NCBI GenBank assembly: GCA_945881905.1 | Contig: CAMCVV010000006.1 | Location: forward strand, 1 to 64,000 | Direction: 5' to 3' | DNA: 64,000 nucleotides | Origin: Paenibacillus alvei | GTDB lineage: Bacteria; Bacillota; Bacilli; Paenibacillales; NBRC-103111 | Shown here: positions 46,287-55,571 of the stretch, in pieces | Position numbering within the stretch: the stretch's first letter is position 1 | How the letters are laid out: the number at the start of each line of letters is the position of its first letter | The notes under the pieces: model-generated | Databases searched by the model: none | What the model saw: the letters and a program-made list of their open reading frames with translations, nothing else | Told to the model about the DNA's origin: nothing | Made by a program: the position numbers and the translations under genes

Positions 46287-46640
46287 CTATTTCTTTGTAG
46301 TCACATTCACTTCAAGATCGGTTTCTTCAGGCAATTCAACCCACTGATAGGCCCAACCCGCAATCTCATGTAAAACAGGACCCAACGAATACCCTTTCCC
46401 TGTCAGTTCGTACTCTACGCGAACTGGCACCTCCGCAAAAATAGTTCGCTTTACGATCCCTTCGCGTTCCAACATTTTTAATCGCTCAGATAATAACCTT
46501 CCACTAATTTGACAGGATTGCTCCAAAGTTACAAACCGCACTGGACCTTTCATTAAATAGTAAACAATCATCAGAATCCACTTCATCCCTAATAATTCAG
46601 AGGCACTTTCAATTCTGTCGCACATTTTTTCTTGTTGCAT
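46287..46640 (-). CDS. HxlR-family transcriptional regulator
   Basis: A winged-helix regulator of 117 residues with one cysteine near the N-terminus (KMCDRIESASELLGMKW), the position of the redox-sensing cysteine in YodB/CatR-type HxlR proteins. FVTLEQSCQISGRLLSERLKML is the recognition region and VRVEYELTGKGYSL the wing. ATG 46640 has GAGG 8 bases upstream. Promoter TTTGCA-N17-TATAAT precedes it. It is upstream of a nitroreductase and divergent from a CDGSH mini-gene, fitting control of a quinone/electrophile response (inference). Confidence 0.92.
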   Translation of the reverse strand: MQQEKMCDRIESASELLGMKWILMIVYYLMKGPVRFVTLEQSCQISGRLLSERLKMLEREGIVKRTIFAEVPVRVEYELTGKGYSLGPVLHEIAGWAYQWVELPEETDLEVNVTTKK

Positions 46641-46662
46641 AGCCATCACCTCACTTACATTC

Positions 46663-46691
46663 ATTATATGCCAAATTATGAAACGTGCAAA
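46663..46691 (-). promoter_or_regulatory. hxlR-like gene promoter
   Basis: Minus strand TATAAT (46668-46663) with TTTGCA about 17 bases upstream. Confidence 0.55.
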
Positions 46692-46698
46692 ATAAAAG

Positions 46699-46727
46699 TT
46701 GACAATTCGATCTAATTCATTTACTTT
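46699..46727 (+). promoter_or_regulatory. Promoter of the CDGSH gene
   Basis: TTGACA (46699-46704), a 17-base spacer, then TACTTT (46722-46727). The -10 is weak, and the repeats at 46721-46751 overlap it. Confidence 0.5.
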
Positions 46728-46751
46728 TATTATATTACTTACTTTTAGTAA
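46721..46751. promoter_or_regulatory. Putative HxlR operator
   Basis: TTACTTTTATTA (46721-46732) and the perfect palindrome TTACTTTTAGTAA (46739-46751) lie 18 bases apart, covering the -10 and transcription start of the CDGSH promoter. TTACT/AGTAA half-sites are common for HxlR-family regulators. Binding is inference. Confidence 0.5.
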
Positions 46752-46792
46752 TCTACTTTATTTAGATTTTTTCTCAAAAGGAGGGTTTGAAG

Positions 46793-46873
46793 ATGGCCCA
46801 ATGTCAATGTGGCAACACACAAAACGCAGAAGGAAATTGCGATGGATCTCACAATAACATCAAATCCAAGTAA
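46793..46873 (+). CDS. Minimal CDGSH iron-sulfur protein, 26 residues
   Basis: A tiny frame, MAQCQCGNTQNAEGN followed by CDGSHNNIKSK. The spacing Cys4-x-Cys6-x9-Cys16-Asp-Gly-Ser-His20 is the 3Cys-1His ligand set of CDGSH [2Fe-2S] domains. AAGGAGG stands 8-9 bases before the ATG, a promoter precedes and a hairpin terminator follows, so it looks like a genuine single-gene transcript. CDGSH proteins are normally 60-100 residues; this has only the cluster-binding loop and lacks the beta-strands before it. It is divergent from an HxlR regulator. Redox or Fe-S transfer role is inferred. Confidence 0.75.
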   Translation: MAQCQCGNTQNAEGNCDGSHNNIKSK

Positions 46874-46881
46874 GTCATTCG

Positions 46882-46920
46882 GAACTTCCGAGTCATGACG
46901 TTTGTGATTCGGAGTTCTTT
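46882..46920 (+). terminator. Terminator after the CDGSH gene
   Basis: GAACTTCCGAGTCA (46882-46895) pairs with TGATTCGGAGTTC (46905-46917) with one bulge and a G-U pair, then TTTG. Confidence 0.65.
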
Positions 46921-46946
46921 GTATTATGGGGATGTGTATCCATGGT

Positions 46947-48008
46947 TCAAGAAGCAATGATATTGGCCGCGACCTTATAGGCAGCGAATATGGCTCCATC
47001 CATATATCCCGGGTGAAGCGTAGCTGTTTCTGATCCTGAAATCAATAATTTATCGTCTAAGAACGCCTTTTGAAACCCGAGATGACCATTATTCTGATGC
47101 GCTGTTACATCATGCTCATATGGGAAAAAAGTCAACGGATCGACACGCCACATTTTTTCGTGATATGCAACTAGATGTTTAGCCTCTGCTCCGAAGTATG
47201 CAGTTAGCTGGGCAATCACTTTTTCTTTTCGTTCATCTTTTGGAAGTGTATAGGTACCGACATTCAAAAAACCTTTCAAAGCATAACCCTTATGATCAAA
47301 CGTACTGTGGTCATACATTTCTTGAACAATACTTGAATGACTAAATAACGCACCAGAAAAGTGATTTTCTCTCCAAAAAGGGGTTTTATATTCAACGGCA
47401 ATTTTTATTGATTCTCCCATCCAAGTGTGCGTTCTCTTAGCTAACTGCAAGAAAGATTCGGGAAGACTCGGTTCGAAGTTAATCGTCTGAACAAGCAAAT
47501 GTGGAGGCAATGTGGTGACTACTTTGTCAGCGAAATAAATGCCCCCCTTCGAATCTCTAACCTCTACTTGATTGTTATGCACATGAATAGCGGTCACTTG
47601 CTTATGTGTGATGATTCGTTGGCTTCCAATAATAGCAGCTAATTTATCGATTAATGTGATCGTTCCACCTGCGATGCGGTAAGAGGACTCTTCATATTCT
47701 GATATTTGAAATGTTTGAAGAGGAACCCCAGACATCATTTCCATCAATGATATGCCTTGTGTGTATTGTTCAAAATAGTTTAGTCCGAGTTCATTAATGA
47801 GCTCAAAAACAAGCTGGTGTTGCCTGCTAAACCAAGTGGCACCCATTTCCATTGTTACCGATGTAGCTCCCGTGATCGTTTCAATGCGACCACCCATTCG
47901 AGCATTCGCTTCTAAGACAATACATTCAATGCCTTTTTTTTGAAGCAAGTAGGCCGTCACTAAACCAGAAAGACCTGCCCCGATAATGATCACTTTGATT
48001 TTTTTCAT
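46947..48008 (-). CDS. Flavin-dependent amine oxidase family protein
   Basis: A 353-residue FAD protein of the monoamine oxidase fold. The N-terminal dinucleotide motif is IIIGAGLSGLVTAYLLQ, then LEANARMGGRI with the second glycine motif, and the C-terminal FAD motif is SGSETATLHPGYMDGA. It is somewhat shorter than typical MAO proteins (about 430), with a smaller substrate domain. ATG 48008 has GGAG 6 bases upstream. Convergent with the CDGSH gene and next to the rlmH end of the conserved block. Substrate unknown. Confidence 0.88.
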   Translation of the reverse strand: MKKIKVIIIGAGLSGLVTAYLLQKKGIECIVLEANARMGGRIETITGATSVTMEMGATWFSRQHQLVFELINELGLNYFEQYTQGISLMEMMSGVPLQTFQISEYEESSYRIAGGTITLIDKLAAIIGSQRIITHKQVTAIHVHNNQVEVRDSKGGIYFADKVVTTLPPHLLVQTINFEPSLPESFLQLAKRTHTWMGESIKIAVEYKTPFWRENHFSGALFSHSSIVQEMYDHSTFDHKGYALKGFLNVGTYTLPKDERKEKVIAQLTAYFGAEAKHLVAYHEKMWRVDPLTFFPYEHDVTAHQNNGHLGFQKAFLDDKLLISGSETATLHPGYMDGAIFAAYKVAANIIAS

Positions 48009-48156
48009 TTTGTGCTCCAATTCAGCAATTTAGGATGCTGTTCCTATTATTCTTGATTCTTCATTTGTACCCGCTGAACTCCTACTTCCATGTCCATAGC
48101 GCACCCAATCGATATTCGATTTGTGTCCCAGAGTGTATAATATGAGAAATTTCACT

Positions 48157-48639
48157 TCATTTGTGATAGGTTTCCCCACGATTAATTTTAAAAGCGCGAT
48201 AGATTTGCTCAATCAACACCAATCTCATTAACTGATGCGGGTAAGTCATTCGCCCGAATGAAAGTTGCTTATCTGCACGTTGAAGAACTTCATCTGATAG
48301 CCCAATCGATCCCCCAATAATAAATGCAACCTCACTTCGACCGTATACTGCTAATTCGTTAAGTTGTCGAGCGAATTGCTCGCTACTTAAGGTCTGACCA
48401 TGAATCGCAAGTGCAATGACGTATACGCCCTCTTGCAGTTGTGAAAGTACACGCTCTCCTTCCTTTCGCTGTATCTGTTTTTCAATTGCTGGGCTCATCT
48501 TATCTGGCGCTCGTTCTTCTGCAACTTCGATGACGCTTATTTTTCCATAGCCATTCAAACGTTTCACATATTCTGAAATTCCTCGCTCTAGATAATCCTC
48601 TTTCAATTTTCCAACAGCTATTAAAGATATATGCATCAT
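48157..48639 (-). CDS. rlmH: 23S rRNA (pseudouridine1915-N3)-methyltransferase RlmH
   Basis: A SPOUT methyltransferase of 160 residues that methylates pseudouridine 1915 in 23S rRNA on assembled ribosomes. [18 protein letters not shown] forms the trefoil knot and the C-terminal [18 protein letters not shown] and YHK end is invariant. GGAGG is 7-10 bases before two adjacent ATG codons. It closes the walR-htrA block, as in other Bacilli. Confidence 0.97.
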   Translation of the reverse strand: MMHISLIAVGKLKEDYLERGISEYVKRLNGYGKISVIEVAEERAPDKMSPAIEKQIQRKEGERVLSQLQEGVYVIALAIHGQTLSSEQFARQLNELAVYGRSEVAFIIGGSIGLSDEVLQRADKQLSFGRMTYPHQLMRLVLIEQIYRAFKINRGETYHK

Positions 48640-48690
48640 CTCACTACCTCCACTACATATTCATCTTTTGACATGCAGTATCGATTATGG

Positions 48691-49911
48691 TTACTGTCTT
48701 TCCCCCAACTTCATCACCAAGGTCTTCTTCTTGCCATCCCGATAATAAGTCACCTCGAGCTCATCCCCGATAGATTTTTGATTAAATACATATTTCCTGA
48801 GTTCGAGTAAGCTTAGAATTTCCTCATCATCTAACCTCACAATGACATCCCGCGCTCTCAATCCTGCTTTTAAGGATTCACCTGTTGCTTCTATGATGAC
48901 TACTCCTGAAGTTACATCTTTGGGGAGTCTTAACAGGTCAAGTTGATTATTCATTGATTGTAGATCCACTGATATAATTCCCATCATCGCTCGCTTTACT
49001 TTTCCAAATGCTATCAAATGTTCAACAACTGGTTTGACATCATTAATCGGTATGGCAAACCCTAGTCCTTCAACACCAGTATTTGAAATTTTTGAGCTGT
49101 TGATCCCGATGACCTCCCCTTGTAGATTAACAAGTGGACCCCCACTATTGCCTTGATTAATCGCTGCATCCGTCTGAATCACATTCATTTCCCAATCATA
49201 TTCACCATTTCGTGATAACGACATAGGAATCGCTCGATCTAACGATGAGATAATCCCTTTGGTCACAGTTGGTGAAAACCCCAATCCTAGCGGATTTCCC
49301 AAAGCTATTACTGTTTCACCCATCTCTAGAGATTCTGAATCGCCAAACATAGAAAACGATTTAATGTTTTCTGTTTCGATTTCAAGTACTGCCAAGTCAG
49401 TCATCGAATCATTACCTACTAATCGAGCTTTATACGTTTCCCCTAAATAAGTCACAACTTCAAAAGTAGTACCTCCTTCTACCACATGACTATTCGTTAC
49501 AATTTTTAATTTATTTCGCTCATTCTCAAAAATAACACCTGAGCCTATCCCGTAACCGCCTTGAGAAGTTCTACCTTCCCCACTGTAGGAAAGAACACTC
49601 ACTACAGAAGGCGTAATCAATTCTATCGCACTCACAACACTATTACTCATGATTTCATCTGATTGCTGTATTTTAATCGATTTTTCGTTGAGATCTTTTG
49701 CATTAACTGATTGCTGTTGACCCTCCTCATTAAACCATGCCGCTAAGAATAGAAAGATGATTAATAACCCCACCAAGTATGCGAGAGGGGACAATATCTG
49801 TATCATTTGTTTACCTGCATTTGTATTTACACTTTGATCTAATTTTTCACTAGATGAACGCCCATGCTTCGAATGCTTCTTAGAATAAAAATCATCTTCA
49901 AACCAACTCAT
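48691..49911 (-). CDS. htrA: HtrA/DegP-type membrane-anchored serine protease
   Basis: An S1C protease of 406 residues: cytoplasmic N-terminus, one membrane segment (residues about 40-62), protease domain and one PDZ domain. Catalytic residues are His in TNSHVVEGG, Asp in SMTDLAVLEI and Ser in NQGNSGGPLVN. The PDZ domain begins near TSGVVIIEATGESLKAG. It degrades misfolded proteins at the outer face of the membrane. ATG 49911 is preferred over ATG 49917 on spacing to AAAGG. It follows walJ within the WalRK operon region. Confidence 0.95.
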   Translation of the reverse strand: MSWFEDDFYSKKHSKHGRSSSEKLDQSVNTNAGKQMIQILSPLAYLVGLLIIFLFLAAWFNEEGQQQSVNAKDLNEKSIKIQQSDEIMSNSVVSAIELITPSVVSVLSYSGEGRTSQGGYGIGSGVIFENERNKLKIVTNSHVVEGGTTFEVVTYLGETYKARLVGNDSMTDLAVLEIETENIKSFSMFGDSESLEMGETVIALGNPLGLGFSPTVTKGIISSLDRAIPMSLSRNGEYDWEMNVIQTDAAINQGNSGGPLVNLQGEVIGINSSKISNTGVEGLGFAIPINDVKPVVEHLIAFGKVKRAMMGIISVDLQSMNNQLDLLRLPKDVTSGVVIIEATGESLKAGLRARDVIVRLDDEEILSLLELRKYVFNQKSIGDELEVTYYRDGKKKTLVMKLGERQ

Positions 49912-49940
49912 ATGCATACGTCCTTTCTCTTATACACTAT

Positions 49941-50759
49941 CTATCTCTTCAACTCTTCGTCCACTCGCTGAAGATCATCCCATTCTGTTGGACGATTATA
50001 ATATGTATCCATAAGTCTTACATGACAGTCCTTTAATGATACACCATGCTCTTTAAGCACATCATGTATCGTTAATCGTGCTATATCGATTTGATTGTGG
50101 TTTTGACTAATATGACCCATGTACACAGATGTCGTTTTTCCTGACAGAACATCAGCCAATCCTTCTGCAGCTGATTCATTAGATAGATGACCTTTGTCTC
50201 CAAGTATTCGCTGTTTGATGTGCCATGGATATCTTCCCATTCTAACCATTTCTACATCATGATTCGTCTCTAGCACAATAACTTCTGAATCCACAATTTT
50301 TTCTTTAACTTTTGTACTTAAATAACCCAAATCGGTGACGAGAGAAAGCTTTAACTCTTGATCGTAAAAGCAATATCCTACAGGATCTTGAGCATCATGA
50401 GAAACACCAAACGATTCTACTCTCAAGCTTCCAAAATCCTTAATCGAGTCTGTTTCCATAATCTTTTTGTTTTTATCATCTATTTCTCCGATTTTGGTAT
50501 GTAACACTTCCCACGTTTTCTCATTTGCGTAGATGGGTACATCATACTTTCGAACAAATGCCCCTAATCCTTTGATATGATCGATATGTTCATGCGTAAT
50601 CAATATTCCATCAAGCTGATTACCTGAGATACCCCTCTCATTGAGTAACTGATCCATTCTTTTGACACCAAACCCCACATCTACTAAGAGTGTAACATCA
50701 TGATTATTTACAATTGTAGCATTTCCTGTTGATCCACTAGATAAATTAGTAAATCTCAT
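49941..50759 (-). CDS. walJ: WalJ/YycJ metallo-beta-lactamase-fold protein
   Basis: A 272-residue MBL-fold hydrolase. Metal ligands are visible in ILITHEHIDHIKGLG (HxHxDH), in the histidine of SFGVSHDAQDPVGY and in MGHISQNHN. In Bacilli it belongs to the walRKHIJ operon and links cell division with DNA replication; it has 5'-3' exonuclease-like features. The binding site GGTGAG precedes the ATG. Confidence 0.95.
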   Translation of the reverse strand: MRFTNLSSGSTGNATIVNNHDVTLLVDVGFGVKRMDQLLNERGISGNQLDGILITHEHIDHIKGLGAFVRKYDVPIYANEKTWEVLHTKIGEIDDKNKKIMETDSIKDFGSLRVESFGVSHDAQDPVGYCFYDQELKLSLVTDLGYLSTKVKEKIVDSEVIVLETNHDVEMVRMGRYPWHIKQRILGDKGHLSNESAAEGLADVLSGKTTSVYMGHISQNHNQIDIARLTIHDVLKEHGVSLKDCHVRLMDTYYNRPTEWDDLQRVDEELKR

Positions 50760-50817
50760 GTTGTTCTCACCTTCTATTCCTGTATTTTGTCATCCTATTG
50801 ATTTACTTGTGTCAGGT

Positions 50818-51558
50818 TTATTTCTCATCTTGTTGTACAAATTCGATCGACCCATTGAACGCTTGAATATAGTACATATCCCCGCCATTTAACACTACAC
50901 GCCAAGATGGTAACATAAATTGGGTTTGGGAATCATATATTTGTCCATGATACCCTAATTTAATATCATTGATCACTGCGCCTTCTTCAAGATAGTTTTC
51001 TACTAAATTCCTCACTGCTACAGATGCAGGTATCACTTTTTGTTTCTGATTGGTTTCATTTGCTATTACTTCTACATAAGACTGGACATAAGTAGTAATT
51101 AAACCATCCTCTTCAAAAAGACTCGTATTCACATCAAACATCGGATATTGTTCATGTAATTGATTGAAAATAAATGTTACCCCTTTACTTGTTACTGAAT
51201 CTAACCGATACGAATCGAAATGCGGGATATTGATTTGTGCTTGTATGTTCTTATCTGCCATTTTACTTAAGATACTAATCATTGTTGTTGGGGTTTTGAT
51301 TGTGAATGCTTTCGTAGAAGTCACAGTTTCTTGATATTTCACTGTAATTTCACTGAGCTCAGGTATATCTTTCGGTAATTCATTCACGATCGTAATTTTT
51401 TTTAACCACATAATGCGATTTAATTCTTCCATCATCATACTCTCATCCGTTGCGAATTCTTTTGTTTTAGAATCGGTTGACCACAGTTGATATCCGAGAA
51501 TAGCATTTAATAACAAAAATGAAACAATCAAAATCGATTTTGCTCTATCCCAGTCCAA
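50818..51558 (-). CDS. yycI: Two-component regulatory protein YycI (WalI)
   Basis: A 246-residue single-pass membrane protein (segment about residues 7-24, SILIVSFLLLNAILGYQLW) with an extracytoplasmic domain. Together with YycH it binds the WalK membrane segments and modulates its kinase. The start is TTG 51558 with GGAAGGGGGG just upstream; the DWDRAK beginning is typical of YycI. Confidence 0.93.
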   Translation of the reverse strand: MDWDRAKSILIVSFLLLNAILGYQLWSTDSKTKEFATDESMMMEELNRIMWLKKITIVNELPKDIPELSEITVKYQETVTSTKAFTIKTPTTMISILSKMADKNIQAQINIPHFDSYRLDSVTSKGVTFIFNQLHEQYPMFDVNTSLFEEDGLITTYVQSYVEVIANETNQKQKVIPASVAVRNLVENYLEEGAVINDIKLGYHGQIYDSQTQFMLPSWRVVLNGGDMYYIQAFNGSIEFVQQDEK

Positions 51559-51623
51559 AATGACCCCCCCTTCCATAGACGTGTACCCGAACATCTACAA
51601 AGTAACACAGAACATATTTTCCA

Positions 51624-52907
51624 TTATATAACATCGATAGTTCCATCACGTAATTCAACTGCCCACACAGGATACAATGTGATTTGCGTTTCGGATACAA
51701 CAGATGTATATATAGGATATATCATAACGATCAGTTCGGCTTTAGGATAATATTTCAATACTTCTTCAATTTCATTTGCACTGATTAACAATTCTTCACC
51801 GACTGTTCTAACTACAGAATCAGGTATGAGAAGTGAACGTTCATAATTGGTTACTATCCCATCTTCGACAAATACATTGATCTTACCGAATTTTTGTTTT
51901 TGTATGTCCACTACAGGATATGAACCATAAAACATTTGAAAGAAAAATTTTTCCTTCTTCAGACGTTGACGTTGTGTATTCATCGCCATGATATATGACG
52001 CATCCCAGCCACCATGTTCATTGATGAATTTTACTGAAGCAATCATTTGATCTTTTATTCCATCTAAGGTCGTATTAGTTGCAATCGGATTCGTATAAGT
52101 AAACAATTTATCTTCTTGTGTGATCCGAAAACCGCGTTTCCCATCCGTATAAATCTCGGAGCCATCACGTTCTTTTATATTACGAGTTATCCCAGGATCT
52201 ACAAATAATATACCTTTTAATTGCTCTACGGAGTATTCTGTATATTCATATGCATATACAGATGAAACTACCGGTAGAGTAGGCAACAGAATATCATTTT
52301 GAAAATAACGATAAGGTTTAGAAATATCCCCAAATGCTATGAAATTCTCAACATCTTTCGTAGTGAAATCCGCTTTACTCACTTCATAAATAATATTAGA
52401 TGTATCTGTGAAAAAGAGTGCTCGAATTTCTTCGCTTTCTTGAATTTTCATAATCCAAATGCGCGTAATCGTATCATTATCAATTGAATCTTCGTACCGT
52501 ATTCGGAAAATATTTTGTAATAGTTTCAAAGGTAATCCTTGTCGAAATACAAGCTCTATCCCTTCGTAGTTATGCTGAGCTTGCTCCAAATCAACATTTA
52601 ATTGGTATGAAGTTAACGAACTCAACCCGTCAAAAGATCTTTGCTTAATCGTATCTAATAATGATTCATAGTCATTCGTATTGGGATAAAGAACAGAATG
52701 AAGTTCATTCCCATGATGTACAACAATCTGATCAGGAAATATTAATTCCTTAATCTCAACTTGCTTTCCTAACATTTCCGGCTGAATATATTCGTTGGTT
52801 GAAATCTGTTCAAGTTTTGGATAGCTGTACGCTAGTTTATAACTTTGAAACAAACTTGCTGCCACTAGAGTAATCAATAATATTGTTTTCATTTTGTCCA
52901 TGGTCAT
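51624..52907 (-). CDS. yycH: Two-component regulatory protein YycH (WalH)
   Basis: A 427-residue protein with an N-terminal membrane helix (residues about 7-25) and a large extracytoplasmic part carrying two related alpha/beta domains. YycH with YycI controls WalK. It overlaps walK by four bases (ATGA), and yycI follows after 65 bases. Sequence conservation is low, so position and architecture carry much of the assignment. Confidence 0.92.
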   Translation of the reverse strand: MTMDKMKTILLITLVAASLFQSYKLAYSYPKLEQISTNEYIQPEMLGKQVEIKELIFPDQIVVHHGNELHSVLYPNTNDYESLLDTIKQRSFDGLSSLTSYQLNVDLEQAQHNYEGIELVFRQGLPLKLLQNIFRIRYEDSIDNDTITRIWIMKIQESEEIRALFFTDTSNIIYEVSKADFTTKDVENFIAFGDISKPYRYFQNDILLPTLPVVSSVYAYEYTEYSVEQLKGILFVDPGITRNIKERDGSEIYTDGKRGFRITQEDKLFTYTNPIATNTTLDGIKDQMIASVKFINEHGGWDASYIMAMNTQRQRLKKEKFFFQMFYGSYPVVDIQKQKFGKINVFVEDGIVTNYERSLLIPDSVVRTVGEELLISANEIEEVLKYYPKAELIVMIYPIYTSVVSETQITLYPVWAVELRDGTIDVI

Positions 52908-54742
52908 GATTCACTTCCTATCTCATGAATGGGAAGTGTAAATGAAACTTTTGTGCCTTTCCCAAACTCAGATTCCAATTGAATGTTTCCCCCATGCGCT
53001 TTAATAATTTCCTTGGCAATTGATAAACCTAAACCTGTTCCTCCCATGTTTCGCGACCTCGCTTTATCGACTCGATAAAATCGTTCAAATATTCGAGATA
53101 AATCTTTTTTCGGAATCCCCATTCCATTATCTTCCAAAATAATTTCTATCATTTCTTTATTAAGTTGATTAGCGATTATACGAATTACGCCTTCGTCCGG
53201 GGTGTATTTGATCGAATTAGAGATTAGGTTATCCAAAACTTGATCGATCTTATCTCGATCCAAATCTAGCCTGATTATTTTTGATGTAATCAACGTTTCT
53301 AGTTGTATATTCCTTTGTTTTAATTGAAACGAGAAACGATCAGCGACTTCTTCTAACATATCAATTAGATTTGTTTCCCTTTTACTAATGAAGGATTGTT
53401 TTGAATCTAATCGGGATAGTTGAAGTAAATCAGTTACTAATCTGATCATGCGTTCCGTTTCACTTTTTGCTACTTTTACAAAGCGATCTGCAATCGCAGG
53501 TTGATATAAGACACCATCGTCTAAAGCTTCTAAGTAACTTTTTAGTGTAGTAAGCGGAGTTCGAAGTTCATGTGATACATTAGCGACAAACTCACGCCGC
53601 GAGTACTCTAGCTTTTGTTGTTCAGTTACATCTTGCAATACAGCAATCCAACCTGTCACACCATAACCACGACGGTGTAACGAGGTGAATGTCACTTTAA
53701 CAGAAATTGTTTCTTCATCTGAATGCTCGATTTCTAAGAAGGTAACATAATTCCCCTTTAGCGAATTTTCATTAATTTGTTTCATGGGGATTTTTAGTAG
53801 TTGATAGATATCTTGATGATTACTTATACTTTCTTCTACTTGTAAAATCTGTGCAGCTCTTCGATTAATCACGATCACTATACCACGTTCGTCAGATGCT
53901 ATGATGCCGTCATTCATATTCGTGAGAACTGATGCTAGTTTCTCACGTTCTTCTTCGTTCATCGTCAGTGCTTCCTTTAATCGATTAGTCATAAAATTAA
54001 ACGTATGTCCTAATTGTCCGATTTCGTCTTTTCCATGTATTTTCACCACTTGATCATAGTTACCCTCTGCTACTGCAGTGACTTGTTTAGTAATCTCTTT
54101 AATGGGTCTCGTGATCGTATTAGACAGAACTGCACCAAGAACTGCTGTAAATAGAAGTGCAATTAATGTTCCGGATAATAGGATTTGATTAATACTGTTC
54201 ATGGTGTTGTACAGTTCTTCCATCGACGCAACAATATACACTACACCGAGAACACGGATTCCACTACCAACAGGTTTAGCTATGACTAGTTTTCTGTAGC
54301 CATCCACATCAGTAAACATTCTTTCACTATCTCTGATTCCTTGTAACGCTCGAGCAACTTCAGTTTGAGTGTTTTTCTGGCCAATAATTTCTTGGTGTAG
54401 AGGGGAGGACGTACTCATTACGATACCATTTGCATCAATAATCTGAATTTCAGCATTGCTTATCGCTATGAGGTTATTCACTATATCATTTAATTCCGTA
54501 TTTGTTTTATTTTCATTCATGTTTAACCCTTGTTCAGATACATTAGCCAATAAATATGATTCTACAAATCCAGCAAGGAGAGTAGCTTGTTTATTTCTTG
54601 AATCTATGAAATCATTTTTGAAATATGTTTCTAAAGTTCGATTAAAATATATGCCTATAAGTTGCATAGCAATCAGAATAAGCAAAACATAAATAATGAT
54701 CAGCTTCGCCTGTATCGATTGAAAAAAGCGAATGCTCCTCAA
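52904..54742 (-). CDS. walK: Cell-wall sensor histidine kinase WalK
   Basis: A 612-residue kinase: TM1 (about 12-32), extracytoplasmic PAS-like domain, TM2 (about 183-203), HAMP ([14 protein letters not shown]), cytoplasmic PAS, H-box [20 protein letters not shown] with phospho-His near 395, N-box [13 protein letters not shown], and [13 protein letters not shown]. The start is TTG 54742, whose binding site GGAGGG lies within the last codons of walR, so translation is coupled. With WalR it controls autolysins and wall turnover and is essential in most Bacilli. Confidence 0.97.
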   Translation of the reverse strand: MRSIRFFQSIQAKLIIIYVLLILIAMQLIGIYFNRTLETYFKNDFIDSRNKQATLLAGFVESYLLANVSEQGLNMNENKTNTELNDIVNNLIAISNAEIQIIDANGIVMSTSSPLHQEIIGQKNTQTEVARALQGIRDSERMFTDVDGYRKLVIAKPVGSGIRVLGVVYIVASMEELYNTMNSINQILLSGTLIALLFTAVLGAVLSNTITRPIKEITKQVTAVAEGNYDQVVKIHGKDEIGQLGHTFNFMTNRLKEALTMNEEEREKLASVLTNMNDGIIASDERGIVIVINRRAAQILQVEESISNHQDIYQLLKIPMKQINENSLKGNYVTFLEIEHSDEETISVKVTFTSLHRRGYGVTGWIAVLQDVTEQQKLEYSRREFVANVSHELRTPLTTLKSYLEALDDGVLYQPAIADRFVKVAKSETERMIRLVTDLLQLSRLDSKQSFISKRETNLIDMLEEVADRFSFQLKQRNIQLETLITSKIIRLDLDRDKIDQVLDNLISNSIKYTPDEGVIRIIANQLNKEMIEIILEDNGMGIPKKDLSRIFERFYRVDKARSRNMGGTGLGLSIAKEIIKAHGGNIQLESEFGKGTKVSFTLPIHEIGSES

Positions 54743-54743
54743 A

Positions 54744-55457
54744 CTAGATCCCTCCTGGTCTTACACTGATTAACATATATCCTAGACCTCTTCGCGTTAT
54801 GATATATTCCGGGTGACTCGGATCTTTCTCGATTTTTTCGCGAAGACGACGTATCGTCACATCAACTGTTCTTACATCTCCAAAATAATCATATCCCCAC
54901 ACGGCTAGCAACAGATGCTCTCGTGTCATGACTTTACCTGAATTTTTAACAAAATACTGGACAAGCTCAAACTCTCGATGAGTTAGATCGACTTGCTCTC
55001 CATCTTTGTACACCAAGTACATATCTGAATCGACGACTAGGCCTTGAATTTTCAAACGGTCTGGTCCAGTATCTGTACCGTGCATAGACAATTTTTTTTG
55101 CCTGCGTAACTGTGCCTTCACTCTCGCTAATAGTTCTCTAGTGCCAAATGGTTTTGTCACGTAATCATCAGCGCCAAGTTCAAGACCTAGAACCTTATCG
55201 AGCTCAGTATCTTTTGCTGTTAACATAATAATCGGTGTGTTGAGCTTAGCACGTATTTCCCTACACACATCTGTACCATCTTTGATAGGTAGCATCAAAT
55301 CAAGTAAAATCAAATCTGGTTTCTCAGAAAAAGCCAGCTCAACTGCCATAGCACCATCGTAGGCACACACGACTTGATACCCTTCTTTTTCAAGGTTAAA
55401 TTTCAATATGTCTGCGATCGGTTGCTCATCATCAACAACCAATATTTTGCCATACAT
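54744..55457 (-). CDS. walR: Cell-wall response regulator WalR
   Basis: A 237-residue OmpR-family regulator. The receiver has [12 protein letters not shown], phospho-acceptor Asp53 in [13 protein letters not shown] and Lys in [15 protein letters not shown]; the winged helix ends [11 protein letters not shown]. Nearly identical motif order to B. subtilis YycF. It is the first gene of walR-walK-yycH-yycI-walJ. Confidence 0.98.
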   Translation of the reverse strand: MYGKILVVDDEQPIADILKFNLEKEGYQVVCAYDGAMAVELAFSEKPDLILLDLMLPIKDGTDVCREIRAKLNTPIIMLTAKDTELDKVLGLELGADDYVTKPFGTRELLARVKAQLRRQKKLSMHGTDTGPDRLKIQGLVVDSDMYLVYKDGEQVDLTHREFELVQYFVKNSGKVMTREHLLLAVWGYDYFGDVRTVDVTIRRLREKIEKDPSHPEYIITRRGLGYMLISVRPGGI

Positions 55458-55571
55458 CTACATCACCGCCAATTTGTTCGTCACTGGTATCTTACTATTT
55501 TACATGATTTCATTGAAATAAAAAATGTTCTACCTTTTGATGTTATGGGTAGAACATGCATATTGATTGTT

